64,000 bases of DNA. It comes from an uncultured Dorea sp. (GTDB lineage: Bacteria > Bacillota_A > Clostridia > Lachnospirales > Lachnospiraceae). The first letter of the stretch is position 1, and every line of letters begins with the position of its first letter. Shown in pieces: positions 1 to 8,826 of the stretch. Below the pieces are notes generated by a model. The model was not told the origin of the DNA and searched no databases. It was given only the letters and a program-made list of their open reading frames with translations. Location of the stretch: assembly GCA_910579015.1 (NCBI GenBank), contig CAJTRO010000018.1, forward strand, positions 1 to 64,000, written 5' to 3'. Made by a program: the position numbers and the translations under genes.

Positions 1-1
1 C

Positions 2-583
2 TATTACAGAGAAAAAGAAGAAGATGAAAAACGTGTGCGTGCGCTGTACCATGATATGAAAAATCATCTGCTCATCCTGGAGAGACAGAACAGTGCAGAG
101 ACAAAGCAGATGGTATCGGATCTTCGCCGGCGGATTTCGGATTATGAGGAGTATATCCACACGGGAAATGAGTTTTTGGATGTTATCATTCACGATAAGG
201 CGAAGAAAGCCAAAGAACAGCAGATAGATTTCTCGGCGGTGCTCCACTTTGAGGATGGCGGTTTTATCGAGCCGATGGATCTGAGTACCATTTTTGGCAA
301 TGCGTTGGATAATGCAATCGAGGCGAGTGTGAAGCTGCCGCCAGAGCAGAGGCTGATCACGGTAAAAGCGCGCAGTATCCATGACGTGCTGATGATCGTG
401 TTTGAGAATCATGCGGCAGCGGGGAGAAAGAATGGTACGTCAAAAGAAGATGAATTTCTGCACGGATTTGGAATTCCCAATATCCAAAAGGCAGTAGAGA
501 AGTATAACGGAGAGTGTGTGATCCGGCAGGAGAATGGGAAGTTTGTAATGAAAAATATCATACCGTTACCGGAAACTTTATAA
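2..583 (+). CDS. GHKL sensor histidine kinase, C-terminal part (partial)
   Basis: The reading frame is open from the left edge, so the N-terminal sensor and membrane part lie outside the window. About 193 residues remain. The visible part begins with a dimerisation/H-box segment containing LYHDMKNHL, the HDxKNH form of phosphoacceptor motif typical of AgrC/ComD-type (HPK10) kinases. A GHKL ATPase domain follows, with an N-box-like stretch (FGNALDNAIEAS) and a late glycine patch (GFGIPNI). Such kinases autophosphorylate on the His and pass the phosphate to a LytTR-type response regulator. That partner would lie upstream and is not visible. The repeat pair at 661-693, just downstream, fits a LytTR target and suggests that the next ABC transporter is the output. 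The family is secure; the signal is unknown. Confidence 0.88.
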   Translation, partial: YYREKEEDEKRVRALYHDMKNHLLILERQNSAETKQMVSDLRRRISDYEEYIHTGNEFLDVIIHDKAKKAKEQQIDFSAVLHFEDGGFIEPMDLSTIFGNALDNAIEASVKLPPEQRLITVKARSIHDVLMIVFENHAAAGRKNGTSKEDEFLHGFGIPNIQKAVEKYNGECVIRQENGKFVMKNIIPLPETL

Positions 584-591
584 GTTCAGTG

Positions 592-626
592 AAAGCCATG
601 AGATGAGAAAAGTCTTGTGGCTTTTT
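592..626 (+). terminator. Rho-independent terminator after the kinase gene
   Basis: A 12-bp stem (592-603 with 613-624, two G-T wobbles) with a 9-base loop is followed by a short T run. It sits 9 bases after the kinase stop and separates it from the ABC transporter transcript. Confidence 0.7.
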
Positions 627-660
627 GCATTGCTGTCAATAGCTTGTTATGTCATTTCTG

Positions 661-693
661 ATTAGTTTAGGCGGTCGTTATATTAGTTTAGGC
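661..693 (+). promoter_or_regulatory. Direct repeat pair, probable LytTR response-regulator site
   Basis: The 12-mer attagtttaggc occurs at 661-672 and again at 682-693, a spacing of exactly 21 bp (two helical turns). LytTR regulators such as AgrA bind pairs of direct repeats with this spacing, just upstream of the -35 region. The site lies between a GHKL kinase, whose class partners with LytTR regulators, and the ABC exporter starting at 761. Assignment to a LytTR regulator is an inference from spacing and context. Confidence 0.6.
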
Positions 694-760
694 AATGCAT
701 ATTGAAAAAATGATCCGTGGGAGTATTCTGAGTTATAAAGAGAAATAAGGAGGAACTCTC

Positions 761-1519
761 ATGTTAAAAGTAGAACATTTATTCAAAAGTTACAAGACAG
801 GAAAGATAACGTATGAGGTGTTAAAGGATGTCTGTTTCGAGGTGAAAAAGGGAGAATTTGCGGCGGTCATGGGGGCGTCCGGAAGTGGTAAGACAACCAT
901 GCTCAACTGTATTTCCTGTTTTCATCCCTGCGATAAGGGGGAGATCACTTTGAACGGTATCAGCCTTTCAAGGCTTGGGGAAGAGGAGATCGCGAAGGTG
1001 CGGAACGAACAGTTAGGCTTTGTATTCCAGGATTTTATGCTGCTTGACGGTCTCACCGTGTTTGAGAATGTGTGTGTGCCGAAGGTGATCCGGGGAGAGG
1101 ATTATCAATTGATGGAGGAAAAAGCGGGAAGACTCCTGCGGTTATTCGGCATTGAACAGATTGCAGATAAATATCCGGCAGAGATTTCCGGCGGGCAGAA
1201 GCAGAGGACGGCGGTAGCGCGTTCTCTCATGAACGATCCGCTTGCGATCCTTGCCGATGAGCCGACGGGGAACTTAGACAGCCGTTCCAGCGAGGCGGTC
1301 ATCCAGGCATTTATTGAGGCGAAGAAAACCCTGGGAGCAACGACGCTGATGGTGACGCACGATACCTTTTCCGCAAGCTATTGCGACCGTGTGATCATGA
1401 TGAAGGACGGGAAGGTTCATTCAGAACTGATCAACAATGGAGACAGGAGAGCATTTTTAGAGAAGCTTCTGGATGTGTTGAGGAAATTGAATGGTGGTGA
1501 GAACGATGACGCTGCTTAA
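761..1519 (+). CDS. Bce/MacB-type ABC transporter ATP-binding protein
   Basis: A 252-residue ATPase with Walker A GASGSGKTT (about residues 38-46), signature ISGGQKQR (about 143-150), Walker B LAILADEPTGNLD and a switch His in VTHD. This arrangement is typical of the BceA/VraD/YxdL group. These work with one large FtsX-type permease to remove or detoxify cell-wall-active peptides, or to sense them together with a kinase. It has a strong AAGGAGG ribosome binding site. The gene overlaps the start of the permease at 1506, so the two are translationally coupled. The substrate is not readable from the sequence. Control by the direct repeats at 661-693 is likely. Confidence 0.92.
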   Translation: MLKVEHLFKSYKTGKITYEVLKDVCFEVKKGEFAAVMGASGSGKTTMLNCISCFHPCDKGEITLNGISLSRLGEEEIAKVRNEQLGFVFQDFMLLDGLTVFENVCVPKVIRGEDYQLMEEKAGRLLRLFGIEQIADKYPAEISGGQKQRTAVARSLMNDPLAILADEPTGNLDSRSSEAVIQAFIEAKKTLGATTLMVTHDTFSASYCDRVIMMKDGKVHSELINNGDRRAFLEKLLDVLRKLNGGENDDAA

Positions 1520-3638
1520 TGTGTTAAATAAACTGAGGAAATATAATAAAGGGAACTACAGACAATTCAGTCTGTGCTTTTCGCTGTCTGTCTTATTGGT
1601 GTCAGCCCTGACGCTTTTTATGCAAAGCCCCTTCGTGCAGAGCCGGCTGCCGGCGGGCGGGGATTCCAGAAAAACGCTGTATATGGTATATGCGGTGGCT
1701 GTAACGGGATGTATACTGTTCACCATTTATGCAACGGGGCTGTTTCTCCGCTTTAAGAGCCGGGAGGCGGGGATCCTCATGGCGCTTGGAACGGCGAAAG
1801 GTATGCTTTCAAGAACGATAATGAAAGAGATGCTCCTGCTCATTGGGAAATTATCTGCGGTCAGCATTCTTGCGGGCGGTATGATCGCATTTGGTTTTGG
1901 CAAATTATACGAGTATCTGATCCAGAGTGTGGAAGGCGATGGATTTGGGTTATCCTGGTCTGGTTTCATTGGCTCGGCTGTGTTCGTATTGACGGTATCT
2001 GTTATGATCATGGGAATGACGGGCAGATTTTTGAAACGGGCAGATCTGATTGAGATCTTAAATGAGGAGCGCAGAACGGAGCCGATCAGGAAAAATGTTG
2101 ACCGGAAATATCTGGTCACAGGCCTGATCTTGATCGCGCTGGGAATATTGGGCGGACTTATCGTTCCGTTTGTGATCAGTATGGTCTTTAAAATGGTGCT
2201 CGGCGGTTTCACGTATGCTTTTTACATTTTGGTATTGATCGGTCTGTACCGGATCATGGTATATTCGATCGCGGTCCACAAGCGGGGGAAAAATCCGCAG
2301 AAATACTACAGGCACCTGATCTCGTTTGGAATGTTGAAATTTCAGGGGGTGTCTGTTGTACGCAATATGCTGATCATCACGCTTCTTCTGGCAGGCGCTT
2401 TATTTGCGATATTCTACTCTGCAACGAATTATATCCAGGGGGCGTCGGCCGCGGCAGGCGAGGAGAATGATATGTCCTGCCGCTATCTTGGGGATGCAGA
2501 AGGGTTAACGATGGATGATGTGAAGGATATTGCTTCGGAGTATGGCGTAGAGATCACGGATTACCGGGAGGCAGAGATGGCGCGTCTGCTTGGCAGCGGC
2601 GTGGCAAGGGAGAATTATGATGAGAATGGTATGCTGATGGAAGAGTACCGGGAGAAGGACTATTATAAGAATTTTATCAGTGCCGGCGGATTTTCGGAGG
2701 CGGCAGGAAAGAAAGTGGAGGTAGAGCCGGGAACTTACCTGTATGTCAACCGGGAAAATAATACGGAAAATTATTGGTTTTTACCGGATGATCTGGATAT
2801 GGCGGAGAATACGGATACAGGGGTAAGAAAAGAGCTTGCCTTTGCGGGAACCGTAGAATACAGCAGTTTCTTCTATGGCCGCGGGCAGGACGGGGATGCG
2901 GTCTATATTTTAAATGATGAGGATTTTGCCGAGTTAAAAGAGGGATTGTCCAAGGAGTTTCAGATGACGCAGGTACTGTTTAACGTGTCGGAGACGGGGG
3001 ATGCTTACGCATTTTCCAAGGAATTGTATGCGCGGTACTGTGATTCGATATCGGAACGTATGCGTGTGATCGCGTCCTATGATGAATACCGGGCGGGGGT
3101 GGAAGCGGATTATGATTACGGCGAGCCGGTTGTGCTTTATCCAAAGCGCCCGGAGATTGAAGTGGACTGGAAATACAGCCCGGTGTTTGTTCCGCTTCTA
3201 AAGCGGAATTTTGTGCTGACTTATGCAACGCTGTTGTTGATATTTATATTTGTATCGGTGATCTGTCTGGTATCGGCGGGAGTGATCGGGTACACCAGAA
3301 GTATTACGGTTGCTGTGAAGAGTAAGCGTGTGCTGATGGATGTGAAGAAGCTGGGAGCCGGACAGGATTATCTGAACCGGATCTTAAAAGAACAGATAGA
3401 AAAGGTATTTGTTCTGCCGACAGCGGCGGCGGTGATCTTGATGTTCGTCTATTATACAATGACTTTGTGGCAGAACGACGGAGTGATTTCTTCCAATGAA
3501 TATCCGATGATCGGGTTTAACGCGGCGGTCTGTATATTGATTCTAGTATATCAGTATATTCTCTATCGTTCATCTTATAGAAGGGCTCAGGGAATGATCT
3601 TTGGCGCGGGAATAGCGGGCATGGGAAAAAGGGGATAA
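1506..3638 (+). CDS. Bce-type ABC transporter permease (FtsX domain)
   Basis: A permease of about 710 residues that starts inside the end of the ATPase gene. ATG 1506 is preferred over ATG 1491 because GGTGGTGAG lies at normal distance before it. It has a first hydrophobic segment at about residues 20-40, a group of membrane segments with FtsX character, a large extracellular domain of roughly 200 residues rich in Asp/Glu/Tyr, and a final group of membrane segments. This matches the 10-segment BceB plan and its usual length (about 640-700 residues). The long extracellular domain is the part that recognises peptide antibiotics in characterised members. It forms an operon with the ATPase and probably with the small gene at 3646. 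Confidence 0.9.
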   Translation: MTLLNVLNKLRKYNKGNYRQFSLCFSLSVLLVSALTLFMQSPFVQSRLPAGGDSRKTLYMVYAVAVTGCILFTIYATGLFLRFKSREAGILMALGTAKGMLSRTIMKEMLLLIGKLSAVSILAGGMIAFGFGKLYEYLIQSVEGDGFGLSWSGFIGSAVFVLTVSVMIMGMTGRFLKRADLIEILNEERRTEPIRKNVDRKYLVTGLILIALGILGGLIVPFVISMVFKMVLGGFTYAFYILVLIGLYRIMVYSIAVHKRGKNPQKYYRHLISFGMLKFQGVSVVRNMLIITLLLAGALFAIFYSATNYIQGASAAAGEENDMSCRYLGDAEGLTMDDVKDIASEYGVEITDYREAEMARLLGSGVARENYDENGMLMEEYREKDYYKNFISAGGFSEAAGKKVEVEPGTYLYVNRENNTENYWFLPDDLDMAENTDTGVRKELAFAGTVEYSSFFYGRGQDGDAVYILNDEDFAELKEGLSKEFQMTQVLFNVSETGDAYAFSKELYARYCDSISERMRVIASYDEYRAGVEADYDYGEPVVLYPKRPEIEVDWKYSPVFVPLLKRNFVLTYATLLLIFIFVSVICLVSAGVIGYTRSITVAVKSKRVLMDVKKLGAGQDYLNRILKEQIEKVFVLPTAAAVILMFVYYTMTLWQNDGVISSNEYPMIGFNAAVCILILVYQYILYRSSYRRAQGMIFGAGIAGMGKRG

Positions 3639-3645
3639 CGAGGCG

Positions 3646-4080
3646 GTGAAAGAATATAGAATCCGTATCAACGGCGGAATGGATTTTGTAGTTGTATTTC
3701 CCGAAGTGATCGCCTCCCTGATCTCTAAGATCCGTGATCATGAAGAGGAGGAGCTGGTGGTAGGGATTGAGGAAGTGATGCCAAAGCAGATGGCGGAATA
3801 TCTGCTTAGGGTGCTTAATACTAACCGGTTTACGGACCGTCAGTTCAGGTTCCGGCAGATATTGGAGGATCCGATCACGAAAGAGGGGCTGTATCAGGTG
3901 CTTGGGGAACAACTGCGGAGTATGGACATCGACGATGAGAAATGCTTTGATAAGATGGAATTGATTGAGATGCTGAGCGGGGATTTTGGATTGGAGATCG
4001 TGTGTACGCCTCTGTTCATGTGGGCGTGTAAGGATACGGAGGCAGTGTTCTTGTATATAAATCTTATGCTCCTCCTATAA
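3646..4080 (+). CDS. Hypothetical protein following the ABC exporter
   Basis: A 144-residue soluble protein. A GTG start at 3646 is 7 bases after the permease stop and has GAGGCG before it, so it is probably cotranscribed. The sequence is acidic and mixed alpha/beta, with MDFVVVFPEVIASLISKI near the N-terminus and a hydrophobic end (INLMLLL). No catalytic motif, signal peptide or clear membrane helix is visible, and I do not recognise a family. Its place suggests an accessory role with the exporter, but nothing in the sequence shows what it does. A start further in is possible. Confidence 0.6.
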   Translation: MKEYRIRINGGMDFVVVFPEVIASLISKIRDHEEEELVVGIEEVMPKQMAEYLLRVLNTNRFTDRQFRFRQILEDPITKEGLYQVLGEQLRSMDIDDEKCFDKMELIEMLSGDFGLEIVCTPLFMWACKDTEAVFLYINLMLLL

Positions 4081-4150
4081 ATAATCGGGGCGGATGTGAC
4101 GATAAAGTAAATAAGGCCATGTATAAAAATAGAATTGGAGGAGATATAAG

Positions 4151-4687
4151 ATGAAGATTTTAGTAATTACCGGAAGCGCGCATAAAAAGGGGACGTCATC
4201 CTGTTTAGCAGATTCCTTTATCAAAGGAGCAGAAGAAGCGGGGCATGAGGTCTGTCGTTTTGACGCGGCATTTAAGAACGTGCATCCTTGTATCGGGTGT
4301 GATTCCTGTCAGGAGAATCATCAGGTTTGTGTATTTAAAGATGACATGCAGGAATTGAACCCGGAACTTCTGAAGGCGGAATTGGTCGTGTTTGTTTCAC
4401 CAATTTACTATTATGATATAAATGCACAGATAAAAGCTGTGATCGACCGGTTTTACGCGAATAATTCTGTGTTAAAGGGTTCGGATAAAAAAGCTGTCCT
4501 GATGATCACTTACGGCGAGGAAGCGGAAGAGACAGCCGAAGGATCGATTGTCTCCTATAAGAGTATGGTGGATTATCTGGAATGGAAGAATGTAGGAATT
4601 GTCTCTGCGAAAGGCTGTTATGTACTTGATGATATCATTAATTCAGAATATCCAAAGCAGGCTTATGAACTGGGAAAGAGTTTATAA
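4151..4687 (+). CDS. NADPH-dependent FMN reductase / iron-sulfur flavoprotein-like oxidoreductase
   Basis: A 178-residue flavodoxin-fold protein. The N-terminus MKILVITGSAHKKGTSS is the FMN phosphate-binding loop of the NADPH-dependent FMN reductase group. CIGCDSCQ at about residues 48-55 is the compact Cys motif seen in iron-sulfur flavoproteins, followed by another Cys (HQVCVF). VFVSPIYYYDINAQIKAVIDRFY is the usual second FMN-binding region of this family. It probably reduces quinones, nitro compounds or flavin with NAD(P)H in the cytoplasm. It has its own GGAGGAG ribosome binding site 6 bases before the ATG. It is a single gene whose substrate cannot be inferred. Confidence 0.85.
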   Translation: MKILVITGSAHKKGTSSCLADSFIKGAEEAGHEVCRFDAAFKNVHPCIGCDSCQENHQVCVFKDDMQELNPELLKAELVVFVSPIYYYDINAQIKAVIDRFYANNSVLKGSDKKAVLMITYGEEAEETAEGSIVSYKSMVDYLEWKNVGIVSAKGCYVLDDIINSEYPKQAYELGKSL

Positions 4688-4731
4688 GCCGGGGGCAGAG
4701 GCAGGCACGGATTGGTACAGCAGGCGGTGCG

Positions 4732-5640
4732 TCAGAGCTTCTGCTGTGCAATCCGTATAAAATCCCGTGCGTAAGCCGGAAGATAGGCGCCTTTGCGGTA
4801 GGCGAGCGTCAGCGGGCTGAACGCGTCTTCATCACCGATGGAGAAGCACAGAGGGGGATGCTTAAGCTCGATATTCTTCATATAATTTTCCGGAATAAAG
4901 CACAGACCAAGCCCCTTCTGGCAGAGCTTTACACAGGTGACGGTGTTCCGCGTGCGTATGGGGACGGGCGGATTCATCCCGTATTTTTCGAACAGCTCTA
5001 ACGCAATCTGCCCGGTCGTCTGTTCCGGAAAATGCAGGATAAACGGCTCCTGTCTGAGCAGGCGCAGGTCGATCCAGGGATATTCTTTTTCACTTCTTTT
5101 CACGGCCTGCGATGCCAGAGGATGTCCTTCGGGCATCACAAGCAGGATCTCTTCTCTTAGCAGTGTCTCATATACCAGCTTCGGATGGGGCTTCGCTTCA
5201 TTGAATATGGCAAAATCAAGCTGATCGTCCAGAAGCAGTCTTTCCTGGATGGCGTAGGTCTCCTCACGCAGATTCACCCGGACACCCGGATACTGCTCAT
5301 GGAATACCTCCATGATCTGGGGGACCATGCAGGAACTGCGCATCAGGGGAAATGCAATGTTCAGTTCGCCTTCATTGTATGACGTCAGATCCTGTAATTC
5401 CTTCTCCCAGTCCTGGTTCACGGCCAGAACCTTTCTGGCATACTCCATGTATCTCCGTCCGAGATAAGTCGCTGTGTAGACGTTTCCGCTGCGCACGAAG
5501 AGTTTTCCGTTCATTTCCCGCTCCAGCTTCTGTAAGTGCTTGGTAAGGGTTGGCTGGGAGATATAGAGCTCCTGGGCGGCCTTGGTGAGATTCTGGTGTT
5601 TCGCGATACATAAGATATAATTCAATTCCTGAAAATTCAT
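4732..5640 (-). CDS. LysR-family regulator, divergent from the purine genes
   Basis: A 302-residue LysR regulator. I chose the start at 5640 (MNFQELNYILCIAKHQNLT) because AAAGGAG lies at the right distance; a longer open frame begins at 5742. The N-terminal winged helix-turn-helix reads SQPTLTKHLQKLEREM, followed by the linker helix and a substrate-binding domain with the usual MPEGHPLA and LGLCFIPE stretches. It is transcribed away from the permease/adenine deaminase pair. A perfect inverted repeat at 5681-5697 lies between them, so it probably controls that pair in response to a purine or derivative. That link is inference from gene order. Confidence 0.9.
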   Translation of the reverse strand: MNFQELNYILCIAKHQNLTKAAQELYISQPTLTKHLQKLEREMNGKLFVRSGNVYTATYLGRRYMEYARKVLAVNQDWEKELQDLTSYNEGELNIAFPLMRSSCMVPQIMEVFHEQYPGVRVNLREETYAIQERLLLDDQLDFAIFNEAKPHPKLVYETLLREEILLVMPEGHPLASQAVKRSEKEYPWIDLRLLRQEPFILHFPEQTTGQIALELFEKYGMNPPVPIRTRNTVTCVKLCQKGLGLCFIPENYMKNIELKHPPLCFSIGDEDAFSPLTLAYRKGAYLPAYARDFIRIAQQKL

Positions 5641-5680
5641 GTTACGCTCCTTTGCATTTTGGCAGACTGCGGAATGGTCA

Positions 5681-5697
5681 TATTCCGAATTGGAATA
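5681..5697. promoter_or_regulatory. Inverted repeat, probable LysR operator
   Basis: TATTCC-gaatt-GGAATA is a perfect 6-bp-arm inverted repeat in the 150-bp gap between the divergent lysR and permease genes. A third GGAAT half-site lies at 5671-5675. If the promoter at 5718-5747 is right, its centre is near -66, the usual place of a LysR recognition site. Confidence 0.6.
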
Positions 5698-5717
5698 GTT
5701 TTTATGGAAAATATGAA

Positions 5718-5747
5718 TTGGACATTCTATTTCCCTCATCATACTAT
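5718..5747 (+). promoter_or_regulatory. Probable promoter of the purine permease-ade operon
   Basis: TTGGAC (5718-5723), an 18-bp spacer and TACTAT (5742-5747), about 45 bases before the permease start. The match to consensus is moderate, as expected for an activator-dependent promoter. Confidence 0.4.
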
Positions 5748-5790
5748 AAATAGAGAACTATTATCAAGAGGAAAAGGAGTAAAACAACAA

Positions 5791-7095
5791 ATGAAAAACT
5801 GGCTAGAAAAACAATTTAAACTGTCAGAATTCCACACAGATGTTAAGACAGAGCTTCTTGCGGGGCTGACAACATTTGTCACAATGGCGTATGTCCTTGC
5901 GACTGTTCCGAATATTCTCGGCGGTGCGGATCTGGACAAGCATGTAGTGCTTACGGCAATGGTCCTTCTGATCATCCTGACAAGCTGTGCCATGGCGCTG
6001 TACACCAACCGGCCGTTTGCGCTGGCGCCGGGGCTTGGAAGTGTGGGGATCGTGGCTTCTATGATCTCCAATGAGGGTATCAGCGCTCCGATTGCCGCGG
6101 GAGTTATCTTCTGGAGCGGTGTTCTGTTTATCGTGATCTCATTTCTGGGGCTTCGAGAGGCTGTTGTGCGGGTGATCCCGGTCAGCATGAAGCACGCGGT
6201 CAGCGCGGGTATCGGCCTGTTTATCGCTCTTCTGGGCGCGAAGAACTGCGGGCTGATCATAGCAAATGCGGATAAGAACAACCTGGCCTTTGGGGACCTG
6301 ACTTCTCCGTCCGTAATCGTGACGGTCATCGGATTTGTCCTGCTTCTTATCATCAAGGTGCGCAACGTTCCGGGCGGGATGGTACTGGCAATCCTTATCA
6401 CGACCGTCGTCGGGATCCCGTTTGGAGTGACGAAGCTTCCGGAGAGCATGTTCTCTCTCCCGGCGAATATCGGGCAGCAGTTTTTGAAGGTTGATTTTCT
6501 GGGAGCGTTGAATTTCGCGTATATTCCGTTTCTGATCGCGCTGTTTGTCCCGGATTTCTTCTCTACGTTCGGGACGGTACTGGGTGTAGGCGCGAAAGCC
6601 GGGTATCTGGATGAGGACGGCAATCTTCCGGGCATCGACAAGTGTTTCAAGGTGGACGCGGTTGCAACCAGCTTCGGCGCGTTGTTCACGATGCCGAGCA
6701 TGACGACTTATCTTGAGTCATCGGCCGGTGTGGAGGCCGGCGGAAAGACCGGACTGACAGTGGTGTTCACGAGTATCTGTTTTGCTCTGTCACTGTTTCT
6801 GGCTCCGTTAGCGCTGATCATTCCGTCAGCGGCCACAGGCCCGGTCCTTATCTTTATCGGGATCAATATGTTAAGCGGAATGCGCAATGTGAATTATTCG
6901 GACATTACGGAATATGTGCCGGCATTTATCTGCGTTACCTTCACGATTTTTGCAAATAATATTGCGAACGGTATCTGTGTCGCGCTTCCGGCATACCTGA
7001 TCATGAAGATCGCGGCAGGAAAGATCAAAGAGATTGAGCCGGTTATGTATGTACTTGTGGCAGTCTGCCTGCTCTATTTCTATACCATCGTCTAA
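5791..7095 (+). CDS. NCS2-family purine permease (AzgA-like)
   Basis: A 434-residue membrane protein. The start at 5791 is supported by AAAAGGAGT upstream; the frame is open further 5' but without a good site. The N-terminal segment KTELLAGLTTFVTMAYVLATVPNIL and the APGLG motif are hallmarks of the AzgA/PbuG/PbuO group of proton-linked transporters for adenine, guanine and hypoxanthine. Repeated hydrophobic segments fit the 14-helix NCS2 fold, and VPDFFSTFGTVLGVG with TYLESSAGVEAGGKTGLT covers the conserved substrate region. It lies 15 bases before adenine deaminase, so adenine is the likely cargo and the two probably form an uptake-plus-salvage operon. Confidence 0.93.
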   Translation: MKNWLEKQFKLSEFHTDVKTELLAGLTTFVTMAYVLATVPNILGGADLDKHVVLTAMVLLIILTSCAMALYTNRPFALAPGLGSVGIVASMISNEGISAPIAAGVIFWSGVLFIVISFLGLREAVVRVIPVSMKHAVSAGIGLFIALLGAKNCGLIIANADKNNLAFGDLTSPSVIVTVIGFVLLLIIKVRNVPGGMVLAILITTVVGIPFGVTKLPESMFSLPANIGQQFLKVDFLGALNFAYIPFLIALFVPDFFSTFGTVLGVGAKAGYLDEDGNLPGIDKCFKVDAVATSFGALFTMPSMTTYLESSAGVEAGGKTGLTVVFTSICFALSLFLAPLALIIPSAATGPVLIFIGINMLSGMRNVNYSDITEYVPAFICVTFTIFANNIANGICVALPAYLIMKIAAGKIKEIEPVMYVLVAVCLLYFYTIV

Positions 7096-7110
7096 GCGGG
7101 AGGAAGTGTT

Positions 7111-8826
7111 ATGGAATCGGTTTCTTTGCTGATTAAAAATGCGAAGGTATTTAATACTTACCTGAAAAAATTTATTTCCGCAGATGTCTCTGTGAAGGAC
7201 GGAAGATTCTATTACATTGACAGAAAGCGGGACACAGACTTTCAGGCGGAAGCGGTGCTGGATGCCGGGGGAATGTATATGATCCCGGGACTTGTGGATA
7301 TCCACATGCATATCGAGAGCAGTATGATGACGCCGGAGCCTTTTGGAAACTGCGTTGCGGCATACGGCGTGACGACGATCGTGTCGGAGCCTCATGAGAT
7401 GGCGAATGTCAAGGGAACCCGGGGGGTTCTGGAAATGATCTCTGCCGCGAAGAATGCGCCGATCGACATATTCTACGGGATTCCAAGCAGTGTGCCGTCC
7501 ACCAGTGAACGTCTGGAAACGACGGGCGGGATCATCGACTGCAATGCCATGAAGCATCTGCTGAATGAGGAGGATGTGGTCTGTGTCGGTGAGATCATGA
7601 ATTACCGCCAGATCATCCGGGAAAATGATCTTGAGATCACGAAATTTCTCGACTATCTCCGCCAGGAGAGACCGGGATATGTGATAGAGGGGCATTGTCC
7701 GTCTCTTCTGGATCTGGATCTTGCCAGATTCCTGTATCTGGGGATTGACGGCGATCATACGGAGCATACGTTAGAAGAGGTGAAACAGCGGATCGAGAAC
7801 GGGATGTTCTTTGAGATACAGGATAAGATGCTGCTGCCTGAGGTGCTGGACTATATTCGTGAAAATCAGCTCTACGAGTATTGCGGGTTTGTGACAGACG
7901 ACACGATGGCGGATGTTCTTTACGAGAAGGGGCAGTTGAACTATGTCGTACAGAAGGCTGTGGAATCCGGATTTCCAGTGGAAATGGCCGTGTACTGTGC
8001 AACGTATACGCCGGCGCGCAGGATGCATCTGTATGACAGGGGTGTGATCGCGCCGGGAAAGCTTGCGGATTTTGTACTGCTTGCGGATCCGGCCGTGCTT
8101 GCGCCGGTGTATGTATATAAGAACGGGGTACAGATCTTCTGTGAGAAGAACAGAAGCGAGGTCTCATCGTCCTACCGGTTCCCGGAGGATTTCTATCAGA
8201 GTGTCTGCCTGCCTCCGGTGACGATTGAGGATTTCCGGGTTAGGGTGGATACCGACAAAGACGAGGTTACGGTGCGGGCCATCGAGGTGCATCCGGACAG
8301 GACGCAGACGACGGAGAAGCTGGTCACCATGCCGGTAAGGGATCATTTGATTGACTGGAAGGACAGCGGATGCCTGCTGGCGATGGTGCTGGAGCGTCAC
8401 GGTAAAAACGGGAATATCGGATATGGCTTTATCACCGGCGCATGTCTGAACAAAGGCACCGCGGCCACTACGTATTTCCATGACCACCACAATCTGTTTG
8501 TGGCGGGGGACAACCCGGAGGATATGCTGCTTGCCGTAAGAAGGATCCAGGAGCTTCAGGGGGGATTCTTGACAGTCAGGGACGGGAAGATCCTTGCCGA
8601 GCTTGCGCTGCCGGTATGCGGTATACTCTCAGAACGCGGGGTAAAGGATACGGCGCTTAAGCTTAAAGGAATCCGCGAAAGCCTTGCCGGACTTGGATAT
8701 CGGCACAGCAGTCCGATCATGTCCCTTGGGACGCTTGGACTTCCTGTAAGTCCGGCGCTTAAGCTGACGGACCGTGGGCTTGTGGATGTGAAGCAGAGCG
8801 CTGTTGTGCCGTTGATCGTGGAGTAA
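7111..8826 (+). CDS. ade: Adenine deaminase
   Basis: A 571-residue amidohydrolase that converts adenine to hypoxanthine and ammonia. It has the N-terminal composite domain, then GLVDIHMHIESSMMTPEPF with the HxH metal ligands, VSEPHEMANV, EGHCPSL and DGDHTEH, all in the order of bacterial AdeC. The C-terminal region contains HDHHN, a conserved metal-associated stretch of this family. Length is as expected (570-600). It is cotranscribed with the permease. Together they bring in adenine and feed it into the hypoxanthine/IMP pool. It uses an AGGAAGTG ribosome binding site. Confidence 0.95.
   Translation: MESVSLLIKNAKVFNTYLKKFISADVSVKDGRFYYIDRKRDTDFQAEAVLDAGGMYMIPGLVDIHMHIESSMMTPEPFGNCVAAYGVTTIVSEPHEMANVKGTRGVLEMISAAKNAPIDIFYGIPSSVPSTSERLETTGGIIDCNAMKHLLNEEDVVCVGEIMNYRQIIRENDLEITKFLDYLRQERPGYVIEGHCPSLLDLDLARFLYLGIDGDHTEHTLEEVKQRIENGMFFEIQDKMLLPEVLDYIRENQLYEYCGFVTDDTMADVLYEKGQLNYVVQKAVESGFPVEMAVYCATYTPARRMHLYDRGVIAPGKLADFVLLADPAVLAPVYVYKNGVQIFCEKNRSEVSSSYRFPEDFYQSVCLPPVTIEDFRVRVDTDKDEVTVRAIEVHPDRTQTTEKLVTMPVRDHLIDWKDSGCLLAMVLERHGKNGNIGYGFITGACLNKGTAATTYFHDHHNLFVAGDNPEDMLLAVRRIQELQGGFLTVRDGKILAELALPVCGILSERGVKDTALKLKGIRESLAGLGYRHSSPIMSLGTLGLPVSPALKLTDRGLVDVKQSAVVPLIVE

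Noticed and set aside
661..693. Short CRISPR-like direct repeats
   Set aside because: Only two copies 21 bp apart with no spacers; better explained as a regulator site. No CRISPR array was seen anywhere in the window.
5641..5790. Purine riboswitch before the permease
   Set aside because: The leader is short and AT-rich with no three-way-junction pattern or TATA-type loop pair; the inverted repeat fits a LysR operator better.
5739..6701. Long open frame antisense to the purine permease (320 codons)
   Set aside because: Rich in Arg, Ser, Thr and Pro with no domain or ribosome binding site. It mirrors the codon pattern of the real membrane protein on the other strand.
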